A stretch of DNA of 41,661 nucleotides from a virus. Below, in pieces: positions 13,899-22,964 of this stretch. The stretch is taken from positions 1 through 41,661 of the IMG/VR virus record IMGVR_UViG_3300042691_003266. One strand, written 5' to 3'. Made by a program: the position numbers and the translations under genes. How positions within the stretch are numbered: the first letter of the stretch is position 1; every line of letters begins with the position of its first letter. The notes under the pieces are model-generated. The model searched no databases and was not told where the DNA came from. It worked only from the letters and a program-made list of their open reading frames with translations.

Positions 13899-13936
13899 AT
13901 TTACTCTCCTTTTAATGGATTCGTGTTTCATATCCA

Positions 13937-13944
13937 TATTTATA
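13937..13944 (-). promoter_or_regulatory. Late promoter TATAAATA of gp22
   Basis: Exact late motif on the minus strand, 38 nt before the gp22 ATG at 13898, the same spacing as at gp23. It also fixes the choice of gp22 start. Confidence 0.88.
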
Positions 13945-13948
13945 AAAC

Positions 13949-14623
13949 TTATTTCTTCAGAGAACGAACGAAGTTTTCAAAGAGACGAGCAGCAAACGCT
14001 TCGTCAATCTTTCTTTCAGTTCTCTTATACGTTTTCTTCACTTCCTTCACGGCCTCTTCGATCATCTGCTGGGCTCTCCAAGTTCCGGAAACTATGTCGT
14101 AGAAATACTCTGTATTTTCCATGATTCCGTTAACAAAACAGTTTGGACCCGAAGGATCCGTAACGATATCTACAGTAGCAAGATGGAAGTCGTTCTGAAC
14201 TTCCATGATACCTTCTTTAGTTGGTTTAACAGAACCAAGACCACGAGTAGATACACCAACCTTTACACCTTCATCGATAAAAGTTTTTACGATGTTACCC
14301 ATTGGTGTGCTAAGTATCTTTGCTTTACCAACGAAGTTCGATCCGTCACGCTTCATATCTGTGATGAGGTGAGAGACACGATCACCGTTTATCTGCGGTC
14401 CGTCTGGGTGTCCAAGTTCGCCAAGAGCTCTCTTTGTCTTGATGAACTGATCCTCATATCTCATCATTTCTTTTTCAAGAATTGTTGAAGGGTATATGCG
14501 TCCGTTGCGATTCTTGATATCGCCCTGCATGAAGATACCTTCGATGAAGTACTGCTTTGGCTCGTTCTCGTTTGCCTCAGTGACAACTTGAACTTCTTCG
14601 ATTGTTTCTGTAATCAGTTTCAT
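13949..14623 (-). CDS. 21: Prohead protease gp21, 224 aa
   Basis: Serine protease that matures the head by cutting gp22, gp23 and core proteins after (L/I)xE. Length matches T4 gp21 (212 aa). The likely catalytic residues are His72 in 'GELGHP' and Ser125 in 'GVSTRGLG', followed by 'VDIVTDPS' as in the herpesvirus-like phage protease fold. The N-terminus has 'FIEGIFMQGDIKNRNGRIYP', a strong family mark. The C-terminal tail is charged and helical, probably binding the core. It has its own late promoter 18 nt upstream, giving a very short leader. Confidence 0.96.
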   Translation of the reverse strand: MKLITETIEEVQVVTEANENEPKQYFIEGIFMQGDIKNRNGRIYPSTILEKEMMRYEDQFIKTKRALGELGHPDGPQINGDRVSHLITDMKRDGSNFVGKAKILSTPMGNIVKTFIDEGVKVGVSTRGLGSVKPTKEGIMEVQNDFHLATVDIVTDPSGPNCFVNGIMENTEYFYDIVSGTWRAQQMIEEAVKEVKKTYKRTERKIDEAFAARLFENFVRSLKK

Positions 14624-14641
14624 ATCTAATCTCCTTTATTT

Positions 14642-14649
14642 TATTTATA
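14642..14649 (-). promoter_or_regulatory. Late promoter TATAAATA of gp21
   Basis: Exact late motif on the minus strand, only 18 nt before the gp21 ATG. The leader would contain little more than the ribosome-binding site. Confidence 0.85.
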
Positions 14650-14652
14650 ATT

Positions 14653-14892
14653 TTAATTCTTATATGAAACTGGAGTGCATTTAATGGTGGTCGATCCTGC
14701 AATCGTATCTGTAGAAAGTTTTTCTAGAATTTCTATCGTCCCTTGCGGCATCGTGAACGTTGCTGTTGGATTCGTCGCACTAGTAACTGTGATGACTGAA
14801 TTTGCAGCCGCATAGATACGAACTAGTTTTGAGTCGTATACGGTGTTTGCAGATGTGAATGATAGTTCAGTGTTTAAAGCTTTAAGTATCAT
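14653..14892 (-). CDS. Small beta-rich virion-associated protein, 79 aa
   Basis: Not recognised. A Thr/Ser/Ala-rich beta protein with few charges (segments 'VRIYAAANSVITVTS', 'TATFTMPQGTIEILEK'). It occupies the place of T4 genes 67/68 but does not resemble acidic gp67. Composition suggests a head decoration or other structural protein. The start overlaps the stop of the 771-aa gene by 4 nt (ATGA), so it is co-expressed with it late in infection. Confidence 0.7.
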   Translation of the reverse strand: MILKALNTELSFTSANTVYDSKLVRIYAAANSVITVTSATNPTATFTMPQGTIEILEKLSTDTIAGSTTIKCTPVSYKN

Positions 14893-17204
14893 AGTGCTTC
14901 CCTCGCAAAGCTAAGGATTTCGTTAAATCCAGTCTTATCTTTCATTGCGACTTCTTCCATTTTTTTACGATTTGCGGAAGAAAGATCCTTAAGCATTTGA
15001 TTTAGAAGATCGGCGTCTTCCTTCTTAAGTATTACAGATGATCCGTCCTTAAGTTTTACGATACCTTGGTTGAATACTTCTGTAAGTTCTACAGACTCTC
15101 GGATCTTTTCTTCACCGTCTGCATCGCGATCTACGTTTGAGATCGGAACGTTTCTCGTTCTGCTCTTTCCTTGTGAGTCCGTATAAGAAATAGTCTTTTT
15201 AAGAGCAGTATGTGTTACTTCGTTAAGACCAGCCTTTGCTGAGCGATAGCCCATAGGATCTGTCTTTAAACGACGATCTCTTTCTTTTTTCATTTCGTCT
15301 TTAGTGTAGCTACCATGTGGTACGCCACTATTCATATGCCACTTAAGACGCCCGTGAGACATTTTTGTTATATCTTCTTCGAGTTCAACTTCTTCCATCT
15401 TGTTTGCGGATCTGTTTAGGCCAGTTACACGGTTCTGTCCTTGCTTATAGTCTTTAGAAGTTAGAGTGCCTTTATCTAGCTTCTCTCTTTTCTTCTTAAG
15501 ATCTAAAGCAGCCGCAGCGTGATAGTCGCGAAGTTTGTCTTGCGAAATCTCATCAATCTGCTCGACTTCTTCTCCATACATGTCGTCATAGTATCCGCTT
15601 CCGCCAGATCTAGATGTCATTCTCATCTCGCCACGAGCATAAGAGTATAGAGACATCATTGTCTGATAAGCATTTGATAGCTTGTTTTGATACCACTCTT
15701 CTGGGTCTATCCCCATATCGAGGTAGTCCATGATCTCTTCCGCTGCGTAGCAAATGAACTCAAGTTGGCTCATCATCATCGGAATTTCTTCGTATGCGTC
15801 TTCTGCCATGTTTGCTTTATCAGCGAGACGACCAGAAGCGCCAGATATACCCATCATACGGTTCTTGATCTTACGCTTTACATCTGGACTTGACTTCTTC
15901 ATCGATGAAGATGCCTGAGCAGCAGCAACAGCAGCATTACCTGCCATATTACCAGCAGCTTTCTTGATGTAGCTATGTAGAGTGTTTGGAGAAAGCTCGT
16001 CGAGTTGTTCGACTTCTTCTTTAGCAACGAGTTTATCAGTTGCCTTTTTAATACCGCGCATTCTGTCCATAGCTTTGCTAAAATTCTTTGGTTGATCTGG
16101 GTTATTATATTCTCCAGACTTTCTAGCCTGATCCATAGCGCTTATATTAGCTTTCTTGATATATGAACCAAGAGTCTTCTTACTAATTTCATCCAGCTCT
16201 ACACTCTCGGTAGCGCGAACCTTTGGTTCACCAGCAACCCCAGGGTATGCTTTTTTGCCAGCAAGATTTACACCAGGTCTACGCTTCATGACTTCCTTAG
16301 TGCTTAATTCGCCTGTGTTGGTTTTGTCAGCAACTTTACGAATATATCTACGAGCAAGGTCGCGAGAGATCTCATCGAGTTCTTCGGCTTCTTCTTTTAC
16401 AAAACCGTTGTTTATTTCTGCAGATGGAACCTTACGAGCTTTTAAGAATTTTGTAATCTTATCTTTATCACCCATAAGAATCATTTCTGTGGCACCGCCG
16501 TGCTGCTTAAAATTAATCTTAAGACCTGCATTTAACGCACCTGAGGCGGCGTTTTTCTTATAATTGCCATCGATATCCATAGAGAAGGTTGCTTCGTCGA
16601 GTTCAACTTCTTCTTTACGAATAGCTTTGCCAATCGCTTTACGACGATTGTGAAGATACTTATCTGATTTATCCTTATCACCGTCGTTATCAATGTCACC
16701 ATCTTCTTTGCCGACCGGATCCATTGCTTCCTTCTTCATGGAACCCTTACCAGCGAATGTGCTAGCAGCATCCTTCGACATCGTGACTGGATACTTCTTG
16801 CCACCAAAGGCAAAGTGCTTTGCACCTGACTTGTGAGCGTTTGCAGCAGCGGTGTGGAACGCATTCTTTTCAGTTGCAAGGATTTCTTCAGGAATTACAA
16901 ACACTGCTTCGTTAACAGATTTAGAAGGCTTATTTCCCTTCTTATACTTTACATGGCTGTCCTCGGTATCGTGCTCACCACCTTCAGCGGTAGGAACATC
17001 AAAGCTACCTTCGTAGACAGTCTCATCTTCGCCCTTATCGTAGTCTGCTCTGCGCTTAGGCGCCTTTTTTGTATTTCCAGTAAACGCGTGATCAGGGGCA
17101 ACAGGATGATCTACCTTATCAATGATATGTTTATCTTTGAAATCTTTCTCGTCACCGGCCTTTGGCTGCGCGACCTCTGATATTATCTGACGTAGAGTCT
17201 TCAT
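14889..17204 (-). CDS. Repeat-rich internal head/core protein, possible gp21-processed polyprotein, 771 aa
   Basis: A highly charged, Lys/Glu-rich protein in the position of the T4 core genes 67/68. It holds repeated units, each opening with an acidic motif and a helix: ELDEIS (275-280), VELDEIS (335-341), EQLDELS (399-405), EQIDEIS (548-554), most followed by a 'SYIKKA'-like helix. More (L/I)xE sites occur at 202-204, 608-610, 660-662 and 707-709. All match the gp21 consensus, so the protease could cut it into pieces of roughly 40-150 residues. An EF-hand-like loop (DGDIDNDGDKDKSD, 168-181) suggests Ca2+ binding. It overlaps gp20 by 4 nt and has its own late promoter. Core role and cleavage are inferred. 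Confidence 0.75.
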   Translation of the reverse strand: MKTLRQIISEVAQPKAGDEKDFKDKHIIDKVDHPVAPDHAFTGNTKKAPKRRADYDKGEDETVYEGSFDVPTAEGGEHDTEDSHVKYKKGNKPSKSVNEAVFVIPEEILATEKNAFHTAAANAHKSGAKHFAFGGKKYPVTMSKDAASTFAGKGSMKKEAMDPVGKEDGDIDNDGDKDKSDKYLHNRRKAIGKAIRKEEVELDEATFSMDIDGNYKKNAASGALNAGLKINFKQHGGATEMILMGDKDKITKFLKARKVPSAEINNGFVKEEAEELDEISRDLARRYIRKVADKTNTGELSTKEVMKRRPGVNLAGKKAYPGVAGEPKVRATESVELDEISKKTLGSYIKKANISAMDQARKSGEYNNPDQPKNFSKAMDRMRGIKKATDKLVAKEEVEQLDELSPNTLHSYIKKAAGNMAGNAAVAAAQASSSMKKSSPDVKRKIKNRMMGISGASGRLADKANMAEDAYEEIPMMMSQLEFICYAAEEIMDYLDMGIDPEEWYQNKLSNAYQTMMSLYSYARGEMRMTSRSGGSGYYDDMYGEEVEQIDEISQDKLRDYHAAAALDLKKKREKLDKGTLTSKDYKQGQNRVTGLNRSANKMEEVELEEDITKMSHGRLKWHMNSGVPHGSYTKDEMKKERDRRLKTDPMGYRSAKAGLNEVTHTALKKTISYTDSQGKSRTRNVPISNVDRDADGEEKIRESVELTEVFNQGIVKLKDGSSVILKKEDADLLNQMLKDLSSANRKKMEEVAMKDKTGFNEILSFAREAL

Positions 17205-18865
17205 TTGTTGAGCCCTCTTTTGAATGGTTTTATTCTGTTATTTATAACTTTTAATGATTCTTCTGCCTCTAGATCGTCCTGTGGAGGCTGCTGTTGATCT
17301 GCAGGAGGCTGTTGATCTTGGTCAGGTGGTTGATCGCCAGGCATTTCTATATCGTATAGACCAGCTGCTTTCTCTTTATCCATCTGTTTCTGCATCTCTC
17401 TCATTTCGTCGTCAGTCATGAACAGAACATTCTTAACGACCCACTCACGAGAGTAATACTTACCGATCTGCTCTTCTATATCCTTTAGCATATTGACTTT
17501 TTCACGAAGAATTTCAGTCTGCTTGAGTTCCTCAAAGTAGTTGTCCTTCATAAAGTCATAGCGGATCTTATCTTTAACTTCAGCCCATTCTTCAGGATCT
17601 AGGATACCTTTAAGTATGAGTTGCTTTTCTAGAAGAAGATCAAATAGACCAGAGAAACGAGCTCTTAGACGGCGAATGAATTTGCCAAACTTGAGTTCGT
17701 CACGTGTAGTTTCTGAGACTCTTCCAAAGCTATACATAGTTTCTGGTTCTAGACGAGATATCGGAACCTTTAGAGACTTATACAGTTTTCTTTGGAAGTA
17801 CTGAAGGTTTTCATCTTGGCTAAGAGCCTGTGCGCTTCCTCCCGCAAGAATATCAACTTCAGTTGATCTCTCGCCACCTCTACGAGGAAACCAAAAGTCT
17901 TCAGTCATAGTCATAAACTTGCGACCGTCTGTAATGTCGCCGCTATCAGAGTCATACTGAAGTTTATTCTTATGACGAGTCATCATATCGTGTAGGTACT
18001 GCTCGGCCTTTGCTTTAGGAAGTTGTCCTACGTCGATATAGAATATTCTTCTTTCTGGAGCACGGGTGATCGTATAGATAACCGTAGCATCTTCTAGCAT
18101 ACGAAGTTGGTTTAACGGTTTGATCGCAGGATGAAGATACGATAGGACCAATGAGTTCGTTTCATTCATTAGTCCTGACGTTACTCTAGCAACGGAATCC
18201 TTCGCAATGCGATAGCCTTGTACCGTTTGCCCAGAATGAATGTTGTTTGAAACTGACTTCGAACCAAAGCCAGCATCTGAATAGAGATAGTACTCTTTCT
18301 TAATCTTTTTAAGAGGAATACCTGAATGTGGATCTTTCGCCTTCTCGTCCATTTCTTTTACGAGACGAAGTTTGCGAGGATCGATGTATCGTATTTCTTT
18401 AATACCGTCTTTAATGTTTTCATTATCGATAATGATATGATAGTTAAGACGACCGTCTACGTAGAACTTCTGAAAGATATCGTACCCATAGTTCGAAAAG
18501 TCAAGAAGACGAAGTACTTCTTCAAACTCTTCGACGATTCGATCCTTTACTTTATCAGGAAGTTCAGTGTCGTCTAGAACTACCTCTACAGCGTTTTCGT
18601 GCGTATCAATATTGATCGCCTCGTTAACTACCTCATCAACTGCCTGACCTATCTCTGGCTGCATCATCATTCCACGATACTTGGTGACGAGTTCGCCTTC
18701 TGTTTTGGCGTCGCCTTCCATGTTGATGGCGATACCATAGGATCCTCCTAAAGAGTTTCCTATGGTGATCGCACCTTCGTCGTTATTAGGTTCTACAAAG
18801 GAGACAGCTTTTTCTTCTTCGGCACCGCCGATGTCTCTCTTTATCTCAAAGCCAAAGATACGCAA
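17201..18865 (-). CDS. 20: Portal vertex protein gp20, 554 aa
   Basis: Dodecameric portal through which DNA is packaged and to which the neck attaches. Length is near T4 gp20 (524 aa). Family regions include 'GQAVDEVVNEAI', 'FYVDGRLNYHIII', 'IRYIDPRKLRLV', 'TRAPERRIFYIDVG', 'DFWFPRRGGERSTEVDILAGG' and 'LYKSLKVPISRL'. The start is an unusual TTG at 18865 (MRIFGFEI), matching the usual gp20 N-terminus and preceded by AGGATG at good spacing; an upstream ATG is followed at once by a stop. The C-terminus is Gln/Pro-rich (about 515-540). It follows gp19 after 16 nt. Confidence 0.97.
   Translation of the reverse strand: MRIFGFEIKRDIGGAEEEKAVSFVEPNNDEGAITIGNSLGGSYGIAINMEGDAKTEGELVTKYRGMMMQPEIGQAVDEVVNEAINIDTHENAVEVVLDDTELPDKVKDRIVEEFEEVLRLLDFSNYGYDIFQKFYVDGRLNYHIIIDNENIKDGIKEIRYIDPRKLRLVKEMDEKAKDPHSGIPLKKIKKEYYLYSDAGFGSKSVSNNIHSGQTVQGYRIAKDSVARVTSGLMNETNSLVLSYLHPAIKPLNQLRMLEDATVIYTITRAPERRIFYIDVGQLPKAKAEQYLHDMMTRHKNKLQYDSDSGDITDGRKFMTMTEDFWFPRRGGERSTEVDILAGGSAQALSQDENLQYFQRKLYKSLKVPISRLEPETMYSFGRVSETTRDELKFGKFIRRLRARFSGLFDLLLEKQLILKGILDPEEWAEVKDKIRYDFMKDNYFEELKQTEILREKVNMLKDIEEQIGKYYSREWVVKNVLFMTDDEMREMQKQMDKEKAAGLYDIEMPGDQPPDQDQQPPADQQQPPQDDLEAEESLKVINNRIKPFKRGLNK
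17239..17246 (-). promoter_or_regulatory. Late promoter TATAAATA of the 771-aa core gene
   Basis: Exact late motif on the minus strand, 34 nt before the ATG at 17204. It lies inside the 3' end of gp20, so the core gene can be raised independently of the portal. Confidence 0.8.
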
Positions 18866-18881
18866 ATTTTACATCCTATAA

Positions 18882-19415
18882 TTAAGTAGTTGAAATGCCA
18901 GTAGCGCCCTCAACTCTCCACATGTCGTACTGGAAAGTAACATCAAAGTTTTCAATCTGGTCGGTTGATTCCCACGCCATTGGTATCGCTCCGATGGCAA
19001 TAGGATATATTCCTTCGAACACGTATGTACGAAGAGGTCTACCATCTTTGCTGTACTGTGTTATGATCGCGTTTGACTTATATGTCTGCGGAAGAGCTCT
19101 CGAATTTGAGTCGTGAGAGTTAATCGCGTTCGACCAAGCTTCCATTGCATTGCGAATAAGGAAGTCTTCGTCGTTAATGATGGATACTGTCCAGTCTGCG
19201 AATGTTCTGTCACCTGCATACTTTATGAAACGGCCAAAGTATGGTATCTGATACGATCCTACGTTAGATTCAGGAAGAGCAGCTGCTCTTACCATGAAAG
19301 GAACTTTAAAGTCAGCGATAGCATTGATTGGGTTTGTAATTTGGACTTGGAAGAGCGATGGTCTCGCTCCTCCTCCTACTAGTTGTGATTTGAATTCGTT
19401 TATATTGAAGGCCAT
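18882..19415 (-). CDS. 19: Tail tube protein gp19, 177 aa
   Basis: Forms the inner tail tube. Length (T4: 163 aa) and landmarks such as 'MAFNINEFKSQLVGGGARPSLFQVQI', 'ALPESNVGSYQIPYFGRFIKYAGDRTF', 'WTVSIINDEDFLIRNAMEAW' and 'YPIAIGAIPMAWESTDQIENFDVTF' mark the family. It lies directly after the sheath gene. A near-consensus late promoter overlaps the gp18 stop codon. Confidence 0.97.
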   Translation of the reverse strand: MAFNINEFKSQLVGGGARPSLFQVQITNPINAIADFKVPFMVRAAALPESNVGSYQIPYFGRFIKYAGDRTFADWTVSIINDEDFLIRNAMEAWSNAINSHDSNSRALPQTYKSNAIITQYSKDGRPLRTYVFEGIYPIAIGAIPMAWESTDQIENFDVTFQYDMWRVEGATGISTT

Positions 19416-19434
19416 GTTTATACTCCTTTTTCTT

Positions 19435-19442
19435 TATTTATT
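19435..19442 (-). promoter_or_regulatory. Variant late promoter AATAAATA of gp19
   Basis: One-base variant of TATAAATA on the minus strand, 19 nt before the gp19 ATG and overlapping the gp18 stop. Position and spacing match the gp21 promoter, so it is probably functional but weaker. Confidence 0.6.
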
Positions 19443-21300
19443 AGAGTGGCTGACCAACGATTTCATCGAATTCTACACCAGTTCTAGTTGCAACAAATGT
19501 AAGCTCGATAACGTTGATTGAACGCGCTGGCTTAATGAAGATGTTGCCTCTAAAGATGTTACGGTCGATTACGTCTGGTGTATTTACTGTAGCATCAGAG
19601 ACGACTCTAAAGTCTATGATACCTCTTCTTCCTTGAATGTCACGAAGGAATGGCTCGACCAAGTTTTTAAACTGAGTCTGAGTGAATTCGTCGTTGAAGT
19701 CAAAGAGGAACGAAGCAGCCACAGTTGCGATTGCTTTCTCAACGGTGATAAAGAGTCTACGAACGTTGATGCGAGTGAATGCGCTTCCTGTTGCAGTTCC
19801 AAGAGCAGTCTTATCACCGAATAGAAGAACACCTTGGCCAACCTGAGAAATAACTGGATTGATGTCGTTTCCGTATAGCTGATCTCTCTGTGCTTTATTT
19901 GGATTGAACGCAAGCTTTACAACATTCTTGATAACACCACGTTTGTATCCTGCTGGAGATTCCCAAGATTCTATACGTGCTGAAAGACCTGCGATGTCAC
20001 CGTTAAGCGGAACCCAGCGGTATGTATCGTTATACTTGTCGTAACGATACTTATATCCAGTATCAATCACAAGATAGGATGACGATGTGCAGCTATTTCT
20101 AAATGTAATAGCGTTATTCATCTTATCCGTTGGATTGGCAGGAGTTACGACGTTGGCATAGGTTGGAGATGCATACACGACACAGTCTTTACGTGACTCT
20201 GCTATGTTCTGCGTTAGATAGTTTGCAAGGTTAGAACTTGTTGACTTACCTGTTATAAGTGCGGAGATATCAACTTCATTAGGATCCTTGTAAAGATCAT
20301 AACCTTGGCTAATTCTTCCAAGAGAAATTGCTGCTTCTCCATCGCCGTCATTACCGCCAGCGAATTCTTCATATATTGGAGATGCAAACGTTCCTGTGAG
20401 CGCAGCGGATGGGATGTTATCACCTAGTGCAGCATCGGTCCCAATTGCTTTGATATATGCGGAACGGTTTGCCAATATGTCAACGTAGTAGTTTGTAGTT
20501 CCGTCTGGAAGTTTTGCGGATGGAGAAATTGATACGTTCTCGTATAGTTCAAGAATAGATCCTACGGTACCGCTAAACCCGCCTAGCCTATCAACAACTG
20601 CGATATGAACAAGAGTGTTGTTTGCAGGTGCCGCGCTTACTTGATTAGAATATCCCCATCTTCTTTCAAAGCTAAGTTCTTCCATATCAGTTTCAGCTAG
20701 AGTATATCTGTTTTCAAAACTTATATCGTAAGTAAATGGAGCGCTATTCGCGGCGTTGTCCACATAGTTAGACACGACGAGATCTTGATAACCTATCGTA
20801 GGATTACCAACACGAATGATGTCATTTATTTGTGGAGCTGTCGTAATTGCAAGATTGAGTGATAGATTTAATGAGTTCGAATTAAACGCAAATGTACCAG
20901 TTGCGTCGCCAACTTCTGCAAGCACGTCAGAAAAAGAAGCTGATGAAGTAATAGCAACTTCAATGCTGTTACCAATTTCGCCGGCGTGTTTCGCGGAGAA
21001 GTAAGTATCAGTTGCTGTGGCCGCTGACACCGAAGATACGCGAGTCACATAGAGCGCGTTCGAATATGATAGGAAGTCAGCTGCGGCAAAAAATGTTTCG
21101 TGGTTCTGCCACGTTGTGTTTGCGAAAGGTTTTCCAAAACGAGCAGCAAGCTCGTCTTCTGATGTAACTAAGATGCGTTCGTTAGTTGGACCCCAGCGAA
21201 ATACACCAGCGATTGCGGCAGGAGGAGTCGCAACTGCTGGAATTACTGCGGTGGCGTCCACTTCTCTAACTATGACAGATGGACTTACAGAAAAAACCAT
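19441..21300 (-). CDS. 18: Tail sheath protein gp18, 619 aa
   Basis: Contractile sheath subunit. The N-terminus 'SPSVIVREVDATAVIPAV' and 'AGVFRWGPTNERILVTSEDELAARFG' are typical of phage sheath proteins. The C-terminal conserved domain has 'RINVRRLFITVEKAIATVAASFLFDFND' and 'FKNLVEPFLRDIQGRRGI'. Length is close to T4 gp18 (659 aa). It begins a sub-block (18-19-20) with a perfect late promoter 46 nt upstream and a good ribosome-binding site (AGGAG). Confidence 0.98.
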   Translation of the reverse strand: MVFSVSPSVIVREVDATAVIPAVATPPAAIAGVFRWGPTNERILVTSEDELAARFGKPFANTTWQNHETFFAAADFLSYSNALYVTRVSSVSAATATDTYFSAKHAGEIGNSIEVAITSSASFSDVLAEVGDATGTFAFNSNSLNLSLNLAITTAPQINDIIRVGNPTIGYQDLVVSNYVDNAANSAPFTYDISFENRYTLAETDMEELSFERRWGYSNQVSAAPANNTLVHIAVVDRLGGFSGTVGSILELYENVSISPSAKLPDGTTNYYVDILANRSAYIKAIGTDAALGDNIPSAALTGTFASPIYEEFAGGNDGDGEAAISLGRISQGYDLYKDPNEVDISALITGKSTSSNLANYLTQNIAESRKDCVVYASPTYANVVTPANPTDKMNNAITFRNSCTSSSYLVIDTGYKYRYDKYNDTYRWVPLNGDIAGLSARIESWESPAGYKRGVIKNVVKLAFNPNKAQRDQLYGNDINPVISQVGQGVLLFGDKTALGTATGSAFTRINVRRLFITVEKAIATVAASFLFDFNDEFTQTQFKNLVEPFLRDIQGRRGIIDFRVVSDATVNTPDVIDRNIFRGNIFIKPARSINVIELTFVATRTGVEFDEIVGQPL

Positions 21301-21346
21301 ATTTTTCTCCTTTGTGTGATTAGATGTTTCAATCAGGTTCTTAGTC

Positions 21347-21354
21347 TATTTATA
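21347..21354 (-). promoter_or_regulatory. Late promoter TATAAATA of gp18
   Basis: Exact late motif on the minus strand in the 65-nt gap between gp17 and gp18, 46 nt before the gp18 ATG. Fits the high demand for sheath subunits. Confidence 0.87.
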
Positions 21355-21365
21355 AAAACAATGAT

Positions 21366-22964
21366 TTACATCCAACTCTTCACTGGGTTCCACTGAGAAG
21401 TTTGCAGTTCATCACCGATGTCAATAAAGCCGAACGGAAGAAGATCGTCGTTGAGTTGTTCTTCTGTCTTATCTCTCAGCTTACTCAGTGTATTTATATC
21501 TGTGACTTCTTTAAAGTATCCCTGACTCGTTAACCATGCAAAAAGAACAAGGTTCATAACCAAGTCGTCGTGAGCCCCAGGTTCTGCTTCGTATGAGTTG
21601 CGTTTCTTAGAGAAACGCGACAACTCTTGTATTGTCTCGAAATCGCTAATGAGTAACTGATCCTGCTCAATTAAAAGTTTAAGCATAGAACACCCAACCG
21701 ATTTTACAGATTTTGTAGTTCTAATTCCGGTGTCGGTTACTTTTCCAAAGCCGTTAGAAATTCTCTTTCCTTCACGGCCATTATTCTCTGTGTATAACAT
21801 ATTTTCATAACCAAAATCCATGACAAGAGTGTCAGATACCTGAGCGCCAATGTCATTAATCTCAGTAAGACATAGAGCACCGTTATATGCGGTTCCAACT
21901 CTATATATGACGGCAGCAAAGTCAACCGGAGAGACATAGTTGTCTCTAAAGGTGCACACCTGTTTATAAGGCATGGATGTTACGTCTATCACGTTAAACG
22001 TTGAGTAGTCAAGACCCTTACCACGCGATACGTCGACCGTCATTATGTATATGTGATTTCCAATCGGTTTTTCGTATTGATAAAGACCTTCGTTTGCATA
22101 TAGTGGTATTGAGTATGCAAGATCCTTTAGTTTTGCACCAGATATAAGAGTACCCGAAGAACCGAGGAACTGACAGCAATATTCTTGATTGAACTTCTCT
22201 TCGTCGTGATCCAACGACTCGATAGTTTCTTGTCTCCACTTTTCGTCTCTGCCAGGAACGTCATACCACATAACTTTAACATATTCGTAACCGTTAGTTC
22301 CTTCCTCGGCTCCCTTACAAGTTTTCCAGAAGTGGTTTAATCCATTTGGCGTAGACGTCATTAGAAGCTTTGTAGACTCGCCTGACGAGATAGTAGGATA
22401 GACCGACGCGAAGAACTCGTCGTATCCTTCAATGAACGCGACTTCGTCTAGATAGAGGAAGTTCACAGACTTACCACGAATAGCAGACGAAGATGTAGTG
22501 CCAGCAAGAACGTTACATCCGTTCTCTAGAGCGATGTTACCTTTGTTCCATTCTTCGATACCTTGTTGAAGCCACTTAGGTAGAGCTTCATATGCAAGTT
22601 TAATACGTGCAAGAACTTCTCTCGCGGCGTCACCTTTATTTGCGAGAATTGCAACAGTCTTAAACTCGTTAAAGAGAATATAGTGAAGGATCACAGCCAC
22701 AGCAGTTGTCGTTTTACCAGACTGGCGAGCGGTTAGAACAGCGAGTCGACGGTTGTTCGTTATCTTCTCAACAATCTCTTTCTGATACTCGTACATCTCA
22801 AGAGGTATGAGACCTCTATCGACGTGAACGATCTTAATATACTTCTTTGCGAAATAAACTGGATCCTCTGCGCATTTCATATATTCCTTAATGAGATCTG
22901 CGGTCCACTCAATAGGTTCGCCAGTTTTCTTTAAGTGTATATTACCAAGATAGCCGTCACTCAT
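21366..22964 (-). CDS. 17: Terminase large subunit gp17, 532 aa
   Basis: Packaging motor with ATPase and nuclease domains. ATPase: Walker A 'TARQSGKTT' (78-86), Walker B 'FLYLDEVAF' (169-177, D173/E174), coupling motif 'MTSTPNGLNHFW' (202-213). RNase H-like nuclease: D311 in 'TVDVSRGKGLDYS', E368 in 'CLTEIND', D466/D467 in 'GAHDDLVM'. All key residues are present. It is shorter than T4 gp17 (610 aa) but normal for the distant T4-like group. The ATG overlaps the gp16 stop, the usual small-large terminase coupling. Confidence 0.98.
   Translation of the reverse strand: MSDGYLGNIHLKKTGEPIEWTADLIKEYMKCAEDPVYFAKKYIKIVHVDRGLIPLEMYEYQKEIVEKITNNRRLAVLTARQSGKTTTAVAVILHYILFNEFKTVAILANKGDAAREVLARIKLAYEALPKWLQQGIEEWNKGNIALENGCNVLAGTTSSSAIRGKSVNFLYLDEVAFIEGYDEFFASVYPTISSGESTKLLMTSTPNGLNHFWKTCKGAEEGTNGYEYVKVMWYDVPGRDEKWRQETIESLDHDEEKFNQEYCCQFLGSSGTLISGAKLKDLAYSIPLYANEGLYQYEKPIGNHIYIMTVDVSRGKGLDYSTFNVIDVTSMPYKQVCTFRDNYVSPVDFAAVIYRVGTAYNGALCLTEINDIGAQVSDTLVMDFGYENMLYTENNGREGKRISNGFGKVTDTGIRTTKSVKSVGCSMLKLLIEQDQLLISDFETIQELSRFSKKRNSYEAEPGAHDDLVMNLVLFAWLTSQGYFKEVTDINTLSKLRDKTEEQLNDDLLPFGFIDIGDELQTSQWNPVKSWM

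Noticed and set aside
14653-14892. Assignment as T4 gp67
   Set aside because: Similar size and position, but gp67 is very acidic while this protein is beta-rich and nearly uncharged.
21491-21498. Exact TATAAATA (minus strand) inside the gp17 gene
   Set aside because: It is 190 nt from the gp18 start, which has its own promoter at normal distance; best explained as chance in coding sequence.
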